From: Altererythrobacter epoxidivorans
GTDB taxonomy: Bacteria > Pseudomonadota > Alphaproteobacteria > Sphingomonadales > Sphingomonadaceae
Direction: 5' to 3'
Assembly: GCF_001281485.1 (NCBI RefSeq)
Contig: NZ_CP012669.1
Location: forward strand, 186,001-250,000
DNA length: 64,000 bases
Shown here: one piece after another, positions 51,483-60,426 of the stretch
Position numbering within the stretch: position 1 is the first letter of the stretch
Layout of the letters: every line of letters starts with the position of its first letter
The notes under the pieces: generated by a model
Told to the model about the DNA's origin: nothing
Seen by the model: the letters and a program-made list of their open reading frames with translations, nothing else
Database searches by the model: none
Made by a program: the position numbers and the translations under genes

Positions 51483-53174
51483 GTGAGCGGCACCGACATG
51501 AAGATCCTGCTGGTCGTGGGAGGCGGTATTGCCGCCTACAAGGCCTGCGAACTCGTGCGCCTGATCCGCAAGGGCGGCGGCGACGTAACCTGTGTCGTGA
51601 CCGAAGGCGGCCAGCAGTTCGTGACGCCGATGGCGCTTGCCGCCCTGTCGGAAAATCCCGTTCATACCACGCTGTGGGACCTCAAGAACGAAGCCGAGAT
51701 GGGGCATATCCAGCTCAGCCGCGAGGCAGACCTCGTGGTCGTTTGCCCTGCTACCGCCGACCTTTTGGCGAAAATGGCGGCCGGCATTGCCGACGATCTG
51801 GCGACCACGCTGATCCTGGCGACCGACAAGCCGGTGATGGCCGTGCCCGCGATGAACGTGCGGATGTGGGAGCATCAGGCCACCCAGCGCAACATCGAAT
51901 GGCTCAAGCAGGCCGGTGTCGAGGTTCTCGATCCCGACCAGGGCGCGATGGCATGCGGCGAATTCGGTTACGGTCGCCTGCCCGAACCCGAAGCGATCTG
52001 GGCCGCGATTGCAGGGCATTTCGGTATCGAAGTCGAACTGCCCGAGGCGGCACCTGCCAAATCCGCACAAGTCGAAGAGATCGAGGCGGTCGAACCCGAA
52101 GTCGCTCCGCGCGGCGGCGGCCTTGGCGGCCTGTTGTCCTCGATCATCCCGCGCTCGACGCCCAAGCGTAGCGCAGAAGAAATCGAAGCCGAATATCTCG
52201 AGGAAGAGGAGCTTCCCGAGGTCGAGGTGGATGAGGCAGACGCCGCCGAAGAGGTGGAAGAGCCGGTTGCAGAGGACGATGTCGATCCCGATGCAGTGCC
52301 GGATCTTGGCGGTCCGCTGATGGCACAGAAGGGCGCAGCCAAGTCCGCTCCACCGACCGATGCAGAAGCGATCAACCACGAAGTCAGCGACAACAAGGAC
52401 GCGCCCGAGCCTGTGCCCGGCGACGCGCCTGCCGAACCGATCGAAGTGGCCGATGTCGAATCTTCGGCAGAGGACGCGCTGGAAGGTTCGGAATTCAAGG
52501 TCGCGAAAGGGCACAAGCCGCTCGAGGGCAAGCATGTCCTCGTCACGGCCGGCCCAACCTGGGAAGCGATCGACCCGGTTCGCTACATCGCCAACCGTTC
52601 GTCGGGCAAACAGGGCTTTACCATCGCCGCAGCCGCTGCAGCGCTGGGCGCGAAGGTCACGCTGGTCGCAGGCCCGGTCGCGCTCAAGACGCCCGAAGGT
52701 GTCGATCGGATCGACGTCGAAAGCGCGGAAGACATGAACAAGGCGGTGAGGAAGGCAATGCCGGCCGACGCCGCGGTCATGGTCGCTGCTGTCGCCGACT
52801 GGCGCCCGAAGGAATACCGCGCCGAAAAGATGAAGAAGCGCGGCTCTGCCCCTCCGGCACTGATCCTCGAAGAAAATCCCGATATCCTGACCAATGTCGC
52901 GGCTGGCAAGGATCGCCCGCAACTGGTCGTCGGATTCGCAGCCGAAACCGAGAACGTCCTCGAAAACGCGAAGCAGAAGCGCAAGCGCAAGGCATGCGAC
53001 TGGGTCGTGGCGAACGATGTTTCGGGCGACGTCATGGGCGGGGACCGCAACAAGGTCACCATCGTGATGAGCGGCGAGATCGAGGAACTCGACGAAATGC
53101 CGAAGATCGACGTCGCGATGGCCCTGGTCGAACGGATCGCAGCAGAATTGAACGGAACGAGCGAAGATGCCTGA
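51483..53174 (+). CDS. coaBC: Bifunctional phosphopantothenoylcysteine decarboxylase/synthetase with acidic insert
   Basis: Makes 4'-phosphopantetheine for CoA. 563 residues, against about 400 for typical CoaBC. CoaC (about 1-185) has [10 protein letters not shown]75 in [10 protein letters not shown], the [12 protein letters not shown] loop and C158 in GAMACGEFG. CoaB (about 346-563) has [23 protein letters not shown] and the Lys/Asn-type [12 protein letters not shown]. Between them lies a roughly 160-residue insert (186-345) rich in Glu, Asp, Ala and Pro, with a short [19 protein letters not shown] hydrophobic patch. GTG at 51483 is chosen; ATG at 51498 is an alternative. Overlaps dut by eight bases. 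Confidence 0.9.
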   Translation: MSGTDMKILLVVGGGIAAYKACELVRLIRKGGGDVTCVVTEGGQQFVTPMALAALSENPVHTTLWDLKNEAEMGHIQLSREADLVVVCPATADLLAKMAAGIADDLATTLILATDKPVMAVPAMNVRMWEHQATQRNIEWLKQAGVEVLDPDQGAMACGEFGYGRLPEPEAIWAAIAGHFGIEVELPEAAPAKSAQVEEIEAVEPEVAPRGGGLGGLLSSIIPRSTPKRSAEEIEAEYLEEEELPEVEVDEADAAEEVEEPVAEDDVDPDAVPDLGGPLMAQKGAAKSAPPTDAEAINHEVSDNKDAPEPVPGDAPAEPIEVADVESSAEDALEGSEFKVAKGHKPLEGKHVLVTAGPTWEAIDPVRYIANRSSGKQGFTIAAAAAALGAKVTLVAGPVALKTPEGVDRIDVESAEDMNKAVRKAMPADAAVMVAAVADWRPKEYRAEKMKKRGSAPPALILEENPDILTNVAAGKDRPQLVVGFAAETENVLENAKQKRKRKACDWVVANDVSGDVMGGDRNKVTIVMSGEIEELDEMPKIDVAMALVERIAAELNGTSEDA

Positions 53175-53625
53175 TCGCGTGGGGGTGAAGGTCACCCGCC
53201 TGCCGCACGGAGAAGGTCTCGACCTCCCCCACTATGCAACCAGCGGTGCAGCCGGGATGGATGTCGTTTCGGCAGAGGACGTCACGCTGGAACCCGGTGC
53301 CCGGTATCCCGTGGCGACGGGTCTCGCGATGGCGATACCCGAAGGCTACGAAATCCAGGTACGGCCGCGTTCGGGTCTGGCGTTCAAGCATGGCATCACC
53401 GTTCCCAACACGCCCGGCACGATCGACAGCGATTACCGCGGCGAACTGAAAGTCCTGCTAATCAACCACGGGACCGAGCCGTTCCCGATCCAGCGCGGCG
53501 ACCGCGTTGCCCAGCTGGTGCTGGCACCGGTAACGCAGGCTGCATGGGAAGAGGTCGACAGCCTCGACGAAACGGAAAGAGGCTCGGGCGGCTTCGGATC
53601 GACCGGCGGTCACAAGAAGCTCTAG
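53167..53625 (+). CDS. dut: Deoxyuridine 5'-triphosphate nucleotidohydrolase
   Basis: Hydrolyses dUTP to dUMP, keeping uracil out of DNA. 152 residues, the homotrimeric type. The five motifs are seen: [43 protein letters not shown] and the C-terminal phosphate-binding [11 protein letters not shown]. The catalytic Asp is in [10 protein letters not shown]. The ATG at 53167 overlaps the coaBC 3' end by eight bases, the arrangement conserved across alphaproteobacteria, so they are co-transcribed. Confidence 0.96.
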   Translation: MPDRVGVKVTRLPHGEGLDLPHYATSGAAGMDVVSAEDVTLEPGARYPVATGLAMAIPEGYEIQVRPRSGLAFKHGITVPNTPGTIDSDYRGELKVLLINHGTEPFPIQRGDRVAQLVLAPVTQAAWEEVDSLDETERGSGGFGSTGGHKKL

Positions 53626-53629
53626 CGCC

Positions 53630-54196
53630 TCAGCGATCGACCGCCTGGCCCCATGATGCGGCGAGGTGGAAGCATCCGGCGGCCACGCTCCACATCCCCG
53701 CGAAAAAAGCCAGTATGCCCCATTCGACGGCATGGCCCGGCATCATCTGCGTCGCGGCAATGCCGAGTGCGAACTGGGCGGCGGCCATGAACGCCATCAG
53801 CCATTTCATCGGGGCAGGGCGAAGCCTGACCAGCGCGCTGACGACTACCGCGAAAATGACGAGCAGGAAGAACCCAGAATTCACGGGCGATCCTTCGTCG
53901 CCAATGATGCCGACGGCAGCGTTAGACCAGAATGTCATGAAGCCTGCGAGCGAAGCGATCGCAATGCCGAGCCGCTTGGGCAAGGTCCGGCCCATCCGCA
54001 CCGCAAGTTCGATCCCGATGCCGAGTGCACCGATCAGGATTGCTGCAAAGATGAAGTCGGTGGCGGTCCAGTTCACCTCGCCGGTGAATTGCATCGCAAT
54101 GGCGGGCAGGGCGAGGAGGGCGAGCGCCATGCCCCATCCGGCAATACGCCAGCCGTTGAAAAAGGGTGCGCTCGATGGGGGTGCGGTATTTGTCAT
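53630..54196 (-). CDS. Membrane protein of unknown function
   Basis: A 188-residue protein with six predicted transmembrane segments: WRIAGWGMALALLALPAIA, FIFAAILIGALGIGIELAV, GIAIASLAGFMTFWSNAAVG, GFFLLVIFAVVVSALV, PMKWLMAFMAAAQFALGIA and WGILAFFAGMWSVAAGC. No known domain. It faces dut tail to tail and is divergent from the membrane-tethered regulator gene (136 bases). A link with that regulator is possible because both are membrane proteins and share an intergenic region, but nothing proves it. Confidence 0.68.
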   Translation of the reverse strand: MTNTAPPSSAPFFNGWRIAGWGMALALLALPAIAMQFTGEVNWTATDFIFAAILIGALGIGIELAVRMGRTLPKRLGIAIASLAGFMTFWSNAAVGIIGDEGSPVNSGFFLLVIFAVVVSALVRLRPAPMKWLMAFMAAAQFALGIAATQMMPGHAVEWGILAFFAGMWSVAAGCFHLAASWGQAVDR

Positions 54197-54331
54197 GCTA
54201 GGTTCCTTGGTTCAAAATCGAGCCCTGTTGCTAGGATTGAAGTGCCGCTGCGGCATGAGCAATTTGTGAGGAATGGCTGAAATGCGCGCTCACCCCTTCC
54301 TCACGCTGCGTGAACGGTTAGGAAGGTGGGC

Positions 54332-55360
54332 ATGACGCCCGACAGCGAAATCCTGCGCTTCGACCGCTTCCTGATCGACCTTTGCAACCGCCGCCTTGCA
54401 GCGGATGGCGAGGATATCGAACTCGGCAGCCGCTATTTTGATGCGCTGGTACTGCTGGCACGGCATCCCGGCGACCTCGTGCCGAAAGACCGCTTCATGG
54501 ACGAGGTCTGGCGCGGCATCCCCGTCACCGACGAGGCGCTGACGCAGTGCATACGGACACTGCGGCGCGCGTTGGGCGACGATGCGACTGCGCCGCAGTT
54601 CATTGCAACCGTGCCCAAGCACGGCTACCGTTTCCTGGCGAAGGTCGAAGGGGCGGAGCCGCTGGTCAAGGAAGGCGATGCGCTCGATCCGCTGGCAGCA
54701 GAGGCATCGCGGCTTGCCGGATCGACCACCCTTGGCGGTGTCGCTGCGGGCGTGCTGGGCGGCCTCGCCTATGGCGCTTTGGCGGTGACCGGCGGGGCGG
54801 CAGGGCTGGTGACGCTGCTCGTTCTGACGACCGCGCTCGCCGTCCTTGGCGCGGGCGCGATCGGGATCGGCATGGCTGCTGCGTTCCGCTGGCGACCTGC
54901 TTCTGCCTGGACCTTGCCGATCGGGGGAATGGTCGGGGGCATGCTGATCGGCGCGCTCGGATCTTCGCTCGGCCTGTCGGGATTGCTTGCCCTTACCGGT
55001 ACCGCGCCTATCAGGGTCATGGGTCTTTACGAGGGGGCGATGCTGGGGCTTGCCACCGGTCTTGCCTTGCTCCTCGGCAAGGCGATGCTCGGCGGCGGGC
55101 TGCGAAGCATCGCGGCGGCGGCTGCCATTGGCGCGTTTACCGGACTGCTCGTCAAGCTGTCGGGCGGCTGGATGTACGGCGATACACTGACCGCGCTGGA
55201 AACGAGCTTCCCCGAATCGCAGATCGAAATGGCGCGCGTCGGTGCGATGTTCGGAGAACCCGGCTTCTACATGTTCGCAAGGATGGCTTGCGCGATGCTG
55301 GAAGGAGCTGTCTTTACAGCATCGCTCGTTGCGGCGAACGTCTTGGGAACCCGCAAGTAG
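54332..55360 (+). CDS. OmpR/PhoB-type winged-helix regulator with polytopic membrane domain
   Basis: A 342-residue protein: a winged-helix domain (about residues 1-110) of the CadC/ToxR class, with the PhoB-like YFDALVLLARHPGDLVPKDRFMDEVWRG and the recognition helix-wing region near DEALTQCIRTLRRALGD and FIATVPKHGYRFL; then about seven hydrophobic glycine-rich segments (about 125-340). ATG at 54332 has GGAAGG at 54321-54326. CadC-type proteins have one helix and a periplasmic sensor; this one has several helices and no obvious sensor. It presumably regulates genes from the membrane; target unknown. Confidence 0.78.
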   Translation: MTPDSEILRFDRFLIDLCNRRLAADGEDIELGSRYFDALVLLARHPGDLVPKDRFMDEVWRGIPVTDEALTQCIRTLRRALGDDATAPQFIATVPKHGYRFLAKVEGAEPLVKEGDALDPLAAEASRLAGSTTLGGVAAGVLGGLAYGALAVTGGAAGLVTLLVLTTALAVLGAGAIGIGMAAAFRWRPASAWTLPIGGMVGGMLIGALGSSLGLSGLLALTGTAPIRVMGLYEGAMLGLATGLALLLGKAMLGGGLRSIAAAAAIGAFTGLLVKLSGGWMYGDTLTALETSFPESQIEMARVGAMFGEPGFYMFARMACAMLEGAVFTASLVAANVLGTRK

Positions 55361-55366
55361 CGCAAG

Positions 55367-55398
55367 AAAAAGGGCGACCCCGTTTCCGGAGCCGCCCC
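55367..55398 (-). terminator. Terminator after the second DUF4136 gene
   Basis: GGGCG (55372-55376) pairs with CGCCC (55393-55397) and inner CCG/CGG bases (around a TTTC loop) extend the stem; five A's at 55367-55371 give a U-tract on the minus strand. It is also just after the regulator gene, where no U-tract is present. Confidence 0.65.
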
Positions 55399-55434
55399 TG
55401 TTCCCCATCCAAGTGTGGACCGGGTCTGTCTCGC

Positions 55435-56118
55435 TTAACGACGAGCCTTCTGTTCTTCAGGCTTGATCGTGATGCGAACCGTCTCACCCGAATTGCCCGG
55501 GAAGTCGGTGAACATCGCATCGACCAGGTTCGGGATCAGGTACTGCAGGCGGTTGGACGTCGACACGGCCTGGGCCTTGCCTTCGAACAGCCGCTCGCCC
55601 GTCGCAGTGCGGTCGATCTTCATGTCGATACCGCTGGTATAGACGGTGTAGCTTTCGACGCCGCGATCGCCAAACCACGGATCATAGAAGCCGTAGCCCC
55701 AGTATCCGGCCGGGCGGCGGTAATAGCGCGACCGGTAGAAGGGATCGCGATAGCGGTACCACGGATCCCAGAACGGGTCGCGCATGGACGTCGTGCGCAC
55801 GCGTTCGCGGCCCTTGTCGATGCCGTAATCGAAACGCACCAGCAAGGTGGCATCTTCAGGCGAGGCCGCCTGCGAATAGCCGAGCTGTTCCATCTCGGCT
55901 TCGACAACGTCGGCATACTGAGAGAATTCGAGTCCGCCAGCGAGAGCGGGGTCGTCTGCCACGACGGCAAAGGTCTGACCCTGCGGCGCAGGCAATTGCG
56001 ACTGGAACCGCGATACGTCCGCCTTGAACGGCGTAGCGCAGGCAGCCAGTCCGGCGAGAAGCAGAGGTGCGCTCACCAGTTTCAGGGCACGGGCCCTGTT
56101 TTTCGTTGCGAATTTCAT
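55435..56118 (-). CDS. DUF4136-type lipoprotein
   Basis: A 227-residue lipoprotein: signal with lipobox LAAC (Cys about residue 27), mature part containing the DUF4136 elements QTFAVVADDPALAGGLEF and ATLLVRFDYGID, a central Tyr/Arg/Asp-rich stretch (SMRDPFWDPWYRYRDPFYR), and the C-terminal LVDAMFTDFPGNSGETVRITI. That last block matches the DUF4136-like protein at 22118-22732 ([14 protein letters not shown]), so the two are distant paralogues. Function unknown; outer-membrane lipoprotein placement is inferred. Followed by a terminator and otherwise monocistronic. Confidence 0.78.
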   Translation of the reverse strand: MKFATKNRARALKLVSAPLLLAGLAACATPFKADVSRFQSQLPAPQGQTFAVVADDPALAGGLEFSQYADVVEAEMEQLGYSQAASPEDATLLVRFDYGIDKGRERVRTTSMRDPFWDPWYRYRDPFYRSRYYRRPAGYWGYGFYDPWFGDRGVESYTVYTSGIDMKIDRTATGERLFEGKAQAVSTSNRLQYLIPNLVDAMFTDFPGNSGETVRITIKPEEQKARR

Positions 56119-56288
56119 TTTGTCTTACCCTTCGAAAACAACTGACGCGCAAACGCACCGCCCCTCATGCCGGACGCAGGCTGTCATCGATGGGGTGTGT
56201 TGTAAAGCAGACGGGCTGAACCGGCTTTGAACGTGCGTTTTAACATATCATATGCCGTTTCAGGCGCTTGGACCCTGAATGATGACGG

Positions 56289-57305
56289 TTAGCCGCGAAC
56301 CAGACCGAGCGCCTTGTAGGTGGCATCCAGCGTCGGACCGCCCATTTCGCGCGCCTTGGCCGCGCCGCGGGCAAGGATCGCGTCGAGAGATTCCCGATCG
56401 TCGAGCAGCTCGGCAAATCGCGACGAAATCGGGCGCAGGGTTTCCACCAGCACTTCGCCCAGTGCAGGCTTGAACGCGCCGAAGCCCTGTCCGCCAAAAT
56501 CCCTTAGTACGGATTCGACCGAACCGTCCGTCAGCGCGGCATAGATGGTGACCAGGTTCAGCGCCTCGGGCCGGTCGGCAAGCCCGGCTTCCTCGCCCGG
56601 CAGGGGCTCGGGGTCGGTCTTCGCCTTCTTGATCTTCTTCATCACCGTGTCGGGGTCGTCGACCAGTTCGATCCGGCTCATGTCCGAAGGATCGGACTTG
56701 CTCATCTTCTTCGACCCGTCGCGCAGGCTCATGATGCGCGCCGCGGCAGGCGGGATGTAGGGCTCGGGCAGGGTGAAGACGGGCGCGTCCTCGGTCGCGA
56801 AGTCGTTGTTGAACTTCTGCGCGATGTCGCGCGCCAGTTCGAGATGCTGTTTCTGGTCTTCGCCCACGGGAACGTGCGTCGCCTGGTACAACAGCACGTC
56901 GGCGGCCTGCAGCACGGGATAGGTGAACAGCGCGACGCTGGCACCTTCGCGGTTCTTGCCGCTCTTGTCCTTGAACTGCGTCATGCGGTTGAGCCAGCCC
57001 ATCCGCGCCGTGCCGTTGAGCAGCCACTGCAACTCGGGATGCGCGGGAACCTGGGCCTGGTTGAAGAGGACCGAGCGCGACGGATCGATGCCGCACGCGA
57101 CCAGCGCAGCGGCCATTTCAAGCGTCGCCCGGCGCAGTTCGGCCGGATCGTGCGGCATGGAAATCGCGTGAAGGTCGGCAAGGAAGAACAGGCACTCGCT
57201 GCCCTCTTCCATTTCGTCCTGCATGCGCACCCAGTTGCGGATCGCCCCGAGGTAATTGCCCAGGTGGAGGTTGCCCGTTGGCTGGATGCCGGAAACTACA
57301 CGCAT
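56289..57305 (-). CDS. trpS: Tryptophanyl-tRNA synthetase
   Basis: Charges tRNA-Trp with tryptophan. 338 residues, class Ic. Start [21 protein letters not shown] holds the HIGH-like HLGN motif, and KMSKS occurs in [13 protein letters not shown]. The ATG at 57305 is fixed by the family N-terminus; the frame is open a further 33 codons upstream into murJ. Its 3' end lies at the 56289 stop, just beyond a 170-base gap from the DUF4136 gene. murJ is six bases upstream on the same strand, so the two are probably co-transcribed. Confidence 0.96.
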   Translation of the reverse strand: MRVVSGIQPTGNLHLGNYLGAIRNWVRMQDEMEEGSECLFFLADLHAISMPHDPAELRRATLEMAAALVACGIDPSRSVLFNQAQVPAHPELQWLLNGTARMGWLNRMTQFKDKSGKNREGASVALFTYPVLQAADVLLYQATHVPVGEDQKQHLELARDIAQKFNNDFATEDAPVFTLPEPYIPPAAARIMSLRDGSKKMSKSDPSDMSRIELVDDPDTVMKKIKKAKTDPEPLPGEEAGLADRPEALNLVTIYAALTDGSVESVLRDFGGQGFGAFKPALGEVLVETLRPISSRFAELLDDRESLDAILARGAAKAREMGGPTLDATYKALGLVRG

Positions 57306-57310
57306 GAAAC

Positions 57311-58915
57311 CTACGCTTCTTTCTTTCTGGTGAGGGCAGCGATGCGCTGCCTGTCGATGGCGCCCACGGCATAAGCCACGCCGAAATAGACCACTGCCGA
57401 ACAACCGACCAGCACGAGCAATGCGCCGATGCGCTCGAAGAAGCCGGCAGAGTACCAGCCGGTTAGCAAATCACGGGCGAACCACAAGGCTGCGCCCATT
57501 GCTGCCGCAGCCACGAATTGCCGCAGCAGGCGGGCGAAGAGGCTGAGCGGCATGGTGTAATATCCGCGCTTTGCCAGCACGGCATAGAGATAGCCGACGT
57601 TGATCCATGCGCCGATGACACTGGCGGCGGCGATGCCCGGCACGCCGTAACCCAGCGGCTCGATCGCAAAGCCCGGCAGGGTAAGGCCGACGTTCCAGAT
57701 GCAGCTGATCACGAAGACGACCAGCGAAATGAACGCGGCATAGACCGGCGTGCGTGTATCGGACCGGGCATAGAAATTGGGCACCAGCACCTTCACCAGC
57801 ACATAGGCGGGCAGGCCGAGGACCAGCACGCCGAGCACTGCGCCCGCCGCATTGGCATCTTCCAATGTGAAGCGGCCACCCTGGAAAAGCATGGTGATGA
57901 AAGGTGTCGCACAGATGGCGAGGGCAACTGCCGCAGGGATCGTCAGCAGCATCGACAGCTCGATGGCGTCGGACTGGATGCGATCCGCGCCCTCCTTGTT
58001 CTTGCCGCCGACGAACCTCGAAAGTGTGGGCAGGATCGCGGTCGACAGGGCGATGCCGATGATGCCCAGCGGCAGCTGGTTCAACCGGTCGGCATAGTTC
58101 ATGTGACTGACCGAACCGGTCGCCAGCTGGTTGAGGAAATAGAGCTGGACCAGCGTGTTGATCTGGTAGGCTCCGCCGCCGATGGCAGCAGGTAGCGCGA
58201 TGATCGACAGCCGTTTTACCTCTGGCGTGATGCGCGGCCACAGGATGCGCGGCCGGAATCCTTCGACGCGGGTCCAGATGTAGAGCCACGCAAGCTGCAG
58301 CAAGCCCGCGATCGGTACTGCCCATGCAATCGCATAACCGACGTCCTCAACGCTCCACCCGAATGCATCGGCGGCATATTCGCTGCCGAGCAGCGCCGAT
58401 ATCAGCACAAGATTGAGGATGATGGGGAAGCTGGCGCCCGGCGCGAACCGGCTGACCGAATTGAGCATCCCGGTGAACAGGGTCACCAGGCTGATCAGCA
58501 GGATGTAGGGGAACATGATCCGCGCAAACGCCACGGAAATGTCGAACTCCACCGGATCGACCGGCTTGTCGGACAAGAGATATATGACCCACGGCATTGC
58601 CAGCATCATCACCGCGCACAGGGCGATGAGGACCGGCAGGAATACGCTCAGCACATCGTCGGAGAAGCTGCGCGCATCGTCCAGCCCGCCATCGCCATGC
58701 AGGCGCTTGGAGAACATCGGCACGAAGGCGGCCGAAAAGGCGCCTTCCGCAAACAGGCGGCGGAAGACATTGGGAATGATGAACGCCTGGAACCACGCGT
58801 CGGTCACCGCATTGGCGCCGAGCACGCGGCTGAAGATCATCTCGCGCGCCATGCCGGCGACGCGGCTCACCATCGTCAGCGAGCCGATCGTCCCGACATG
58901 CTTGAGCAGGCTCAT
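57311..58915 (-). CDS. murJ: Lipid II flippase MurJ (MviN)
   Basis: Flips lipid II across the inner membrane for peptidoglycan synthesis. 534 residues, MATE-like with about 14 helices. The N-terminal [25 protein letters not shown], with conserved Arg, and [19 protein letters not shown], with RLFAEGA, are the classic signatures; the cavity arginines are in this region. The C-terminal two helices may bind lipid. The stop lies six bases before trpS. Its upstream neighbour is secB, 25 bases away on the same strand. Confidence 0.94.
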   Translation of the reverse strand: MSLLKHVGTIGSLTMVSRVAGMAREMIFSRVLGANAVTDAWFQAFIIPNVFRRLFAEGAFSAAFVPMFSKRLHGDGGLDDARSFSDDVLSVFLPVLIALCAVMMLAMPWVIYLLSDKPVDPVEFDISVAFARIMFPYILLISLVTLFTGMLNSVSRFAPGASFPIILNLVLISALLGSEYAADAFGWSVEDVGYAIAWAVPIAGLLQLAWLYIWTRVEGFRPRILWPRITPEVKRLSIIALPAAIGGGAYQINTLVQLYFLNQLATGSVSHMNYADRLNQLPLGIIGIALSTAILPTLSRFVGGKNKEGADRIQSDAIELSMLLTIPAAVALAICATPFITMLFQGGRFTLEDANAAGAVLGVLVLGLPAYVLVKVLVPNFYARSDTRTPVYAAFISLVVFVISCIWNVGLTLPGFAIEPLGYGVPGIAAASVIGAWINVGYLYAVLAKRGYYTMPLSLFARLLRQFVAAAAMGAALWFARDLLTGWYSAGFFERIGALLVLVGCSAVVYFGVAYAVGAIDRQRIAALTRKKEA

Positions 58916-58940
58916 CGGCGCTGCCCCCGGATCATGCTGA

Positions 58941-59477
58941 TCAGGCTTCGCCGGCCGGGGGCGTGTCGCCCGCGCCTTCGGCAGCTTCGCCTTCGCGCTT
59001 CGCCTGCAGCTGCTGCAGGTAAAGGCCGTTGAAGTCGATCGGGTCGAGCATCATCGGCGGGAAACCGGCATCGCGAACCGCATCTGCCAGCACACGGCGG
59101 GCGAAGGGGAACAGCAGGCGCGGAGCTTCTGCGTAAAGGAAGGCGTGCGTCTGGTCTTCACCGAGGTTACGAACACCGACAAGGCCGCAATAGACCAGTT
59201 CGACGAGGTAGGACTTGCCCTGGCTGGTCGCTGCGTCGAGATTGATCTTCAGTTCGACTTCGTGAACTTCGTTGTTCACCTGCACGGCGCCGATGTTGAA
59301 CTGCACGTCGATCTGCGGCTGCTCGGTCCACTGGAAGCAGGTCGGAGCGTTCGGGTTCTCGACCGACATGTCCTTCACATACTGCGTGATGATGCCTGCG
59401 CTCGGCGTGGTGTCGGCGCCGTTTGCGGCTGCAGGGTCGAGGTTGAGATCGGTGAGAACGTCGCCTTCTTCGGCCAT
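58941..59477 (-). CDS. secB: Protein-export chaperone SecB
   Basis: Tetrameric chaperone that keeps preproteins unfolded and delivers them to SecA. 178 residues. The family block ITQYVKDMSVENPNAP appears early, then VNNEVHEVELKINL and the SecA-binding ALRLLFPFARR-type APRLLFPFARRVLADA and GFPPMMLDPIDF. The C-terminus is Glu/Ala/Gly rich, as in alphaproteobacteria. Divergent from the Tim44-type gene with 251 bases between; murJ and trpS follow on the same strand. Confidence 0.95.
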   Translation of the reverse strand: MAEEGDVLTDLNLDPAAANGADTTPSAGIITQYVKDMSVENPNAPTCFQWTEQPQIDVQFNIGAVQVNNEVHEVELKINLDAATSQGKSYLVELVYCGLVGVRNLGEDQTHAFLYAEAPRLLFPFARRVLADAVRDAGFPPMMLDPIDFNGLYLQQLQAKREGEAAEGAGDTPPAGEA

Positions 59478-59728
59478 GATAATTGTCTTTCTCTCGTGAA
59501 TTACGCTAGTGTCCGCAGTGTGGACGGATTGGTCGCGCGCCTAGCACTGCAACAGCGACCTCGCAACACGGCTGCGAATGTGAAGCGGCCTTGTTGCCCG
59601 ATTTAACTACCCTGCGCTCCGATTTGCCGCGTCGGGGGTTTGTCCATTTGAATTTAGCCCCTATTTAAGGCACGGAGGGGCATCACAGGTGCGGCACGAT
59701 GTCGCGCCGCACGACCGGGTAAGAATTA

Positions 59729-60388
59729 GTGATACTTGAAATCATCATCCTCGCCATGATCGCGGCCTTTCTGGGGCTGAGGCTCTATTCTGTGCTGGGC
59801 CAGCGGGCCGAGCACGAGGAAGAGGTGATTCCCAGCCGTTTCGACGCCGGTGACAAGGCCGTGCCGCCCGCTGCCGCGCCCGCAGAAGCGCAGGCCCAGG
59901 CACGCGCTCGCATGCCGCGCCTCGAAGGTGCGCTGCCCGCGGTGGAACGCGGTGTTCGCGAAATCGCATCGGTCGATCCCCGGTTCGACATCATCAATTT
60001 CATCGATGGCGCCAAAGGTGCCTATGGCATGGTCCTCGAAGCATTCTGGAGCGGCGACAAGGCGACGCTGAAGGAACTGTGCGACGACGACGTCTATGCC
60101 AGTTTCAGCGCCGCGATCGACGAACGCGAAGCTGCCGGATACACGCTCGACAACAAGCTCATCCGGATCGAGGAAACGCGGATCCATTCCGCCAGCCTCG
60201 ATGGCCGCATGGCCCGCGTGGCCGTGCTGTTCGTCGCCGACGTTGCCGCGGTGACGCGCGACAAGGACGGCAATGTCGTCGCCGGTTCGCTCGACGATGC
60301 GATCGAAAGCCGCGACATCTGGACATTCTCGCGCAATGTCGATTCTGCCGGTCCAGACTGGGTGCTGGACGAAACCGACGAAGGCTGA
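59729..60388 (+). CDS. Tim44/TimA-type membrane-associated protein
   Basis: A 219-residue protein with one N-terminal transmembrane helix (LEIIILAMIAAFLGLRLY) and a C-terminal Tim44-like domain (about residues 85-215), recognisable from FINFIDGAKGAYGMVLEAFWSGDKATLKEL and SRDIWTFSRNV. It is related to mitochondrial Tim44. In alphaproteobacteria it lies beside secB and is thought to act in envelope protein handling. The GTG at 59729 is the start of the helix. A seven-base-pair hairpin at 59689-59712 lies in the leader. Followed by mltA. Confidence 0.86.
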   Translation: MILEIIILAMIAAFLGLRLYSVLGQRAEHEEEVIPSRFDAGDKAVPPAAAPAEAQAQARARMPRLEGALPAVERGVREIASVDPRFDIINFIDGAKGAYGMVLEAFWSGDKATLKELCDDDVYASFSAAIDEREAAGYTLDNKLIRIEETRIHSASLDGRMARVAVLFVADVAAVTRDKDGNVVAGSLDDAIESRDIWTFSRNVDSAGPDWVLDETDEG

Positions 60389-60426
60389 TCCAGCCTGGCT
60401 GATCACTGGTAAGGGAAGGGGAGCGG

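Noticed and set aside
51438..53195. Antisense frame of about 585 codons opposite coaBC
   Set aside because: Low-complexity shadow of the sense gene; the acidic insert of coaBC explains its odd composition.
59689..59712. Terminator or riboswitch in the leader of the Tim44-type gene
   Set aside because: A seven-base-pair hairpin (GTGCGGC with GCCGCAC) is present, but it lacks a U-tract and any known riboswitch core, so no function is claimed.
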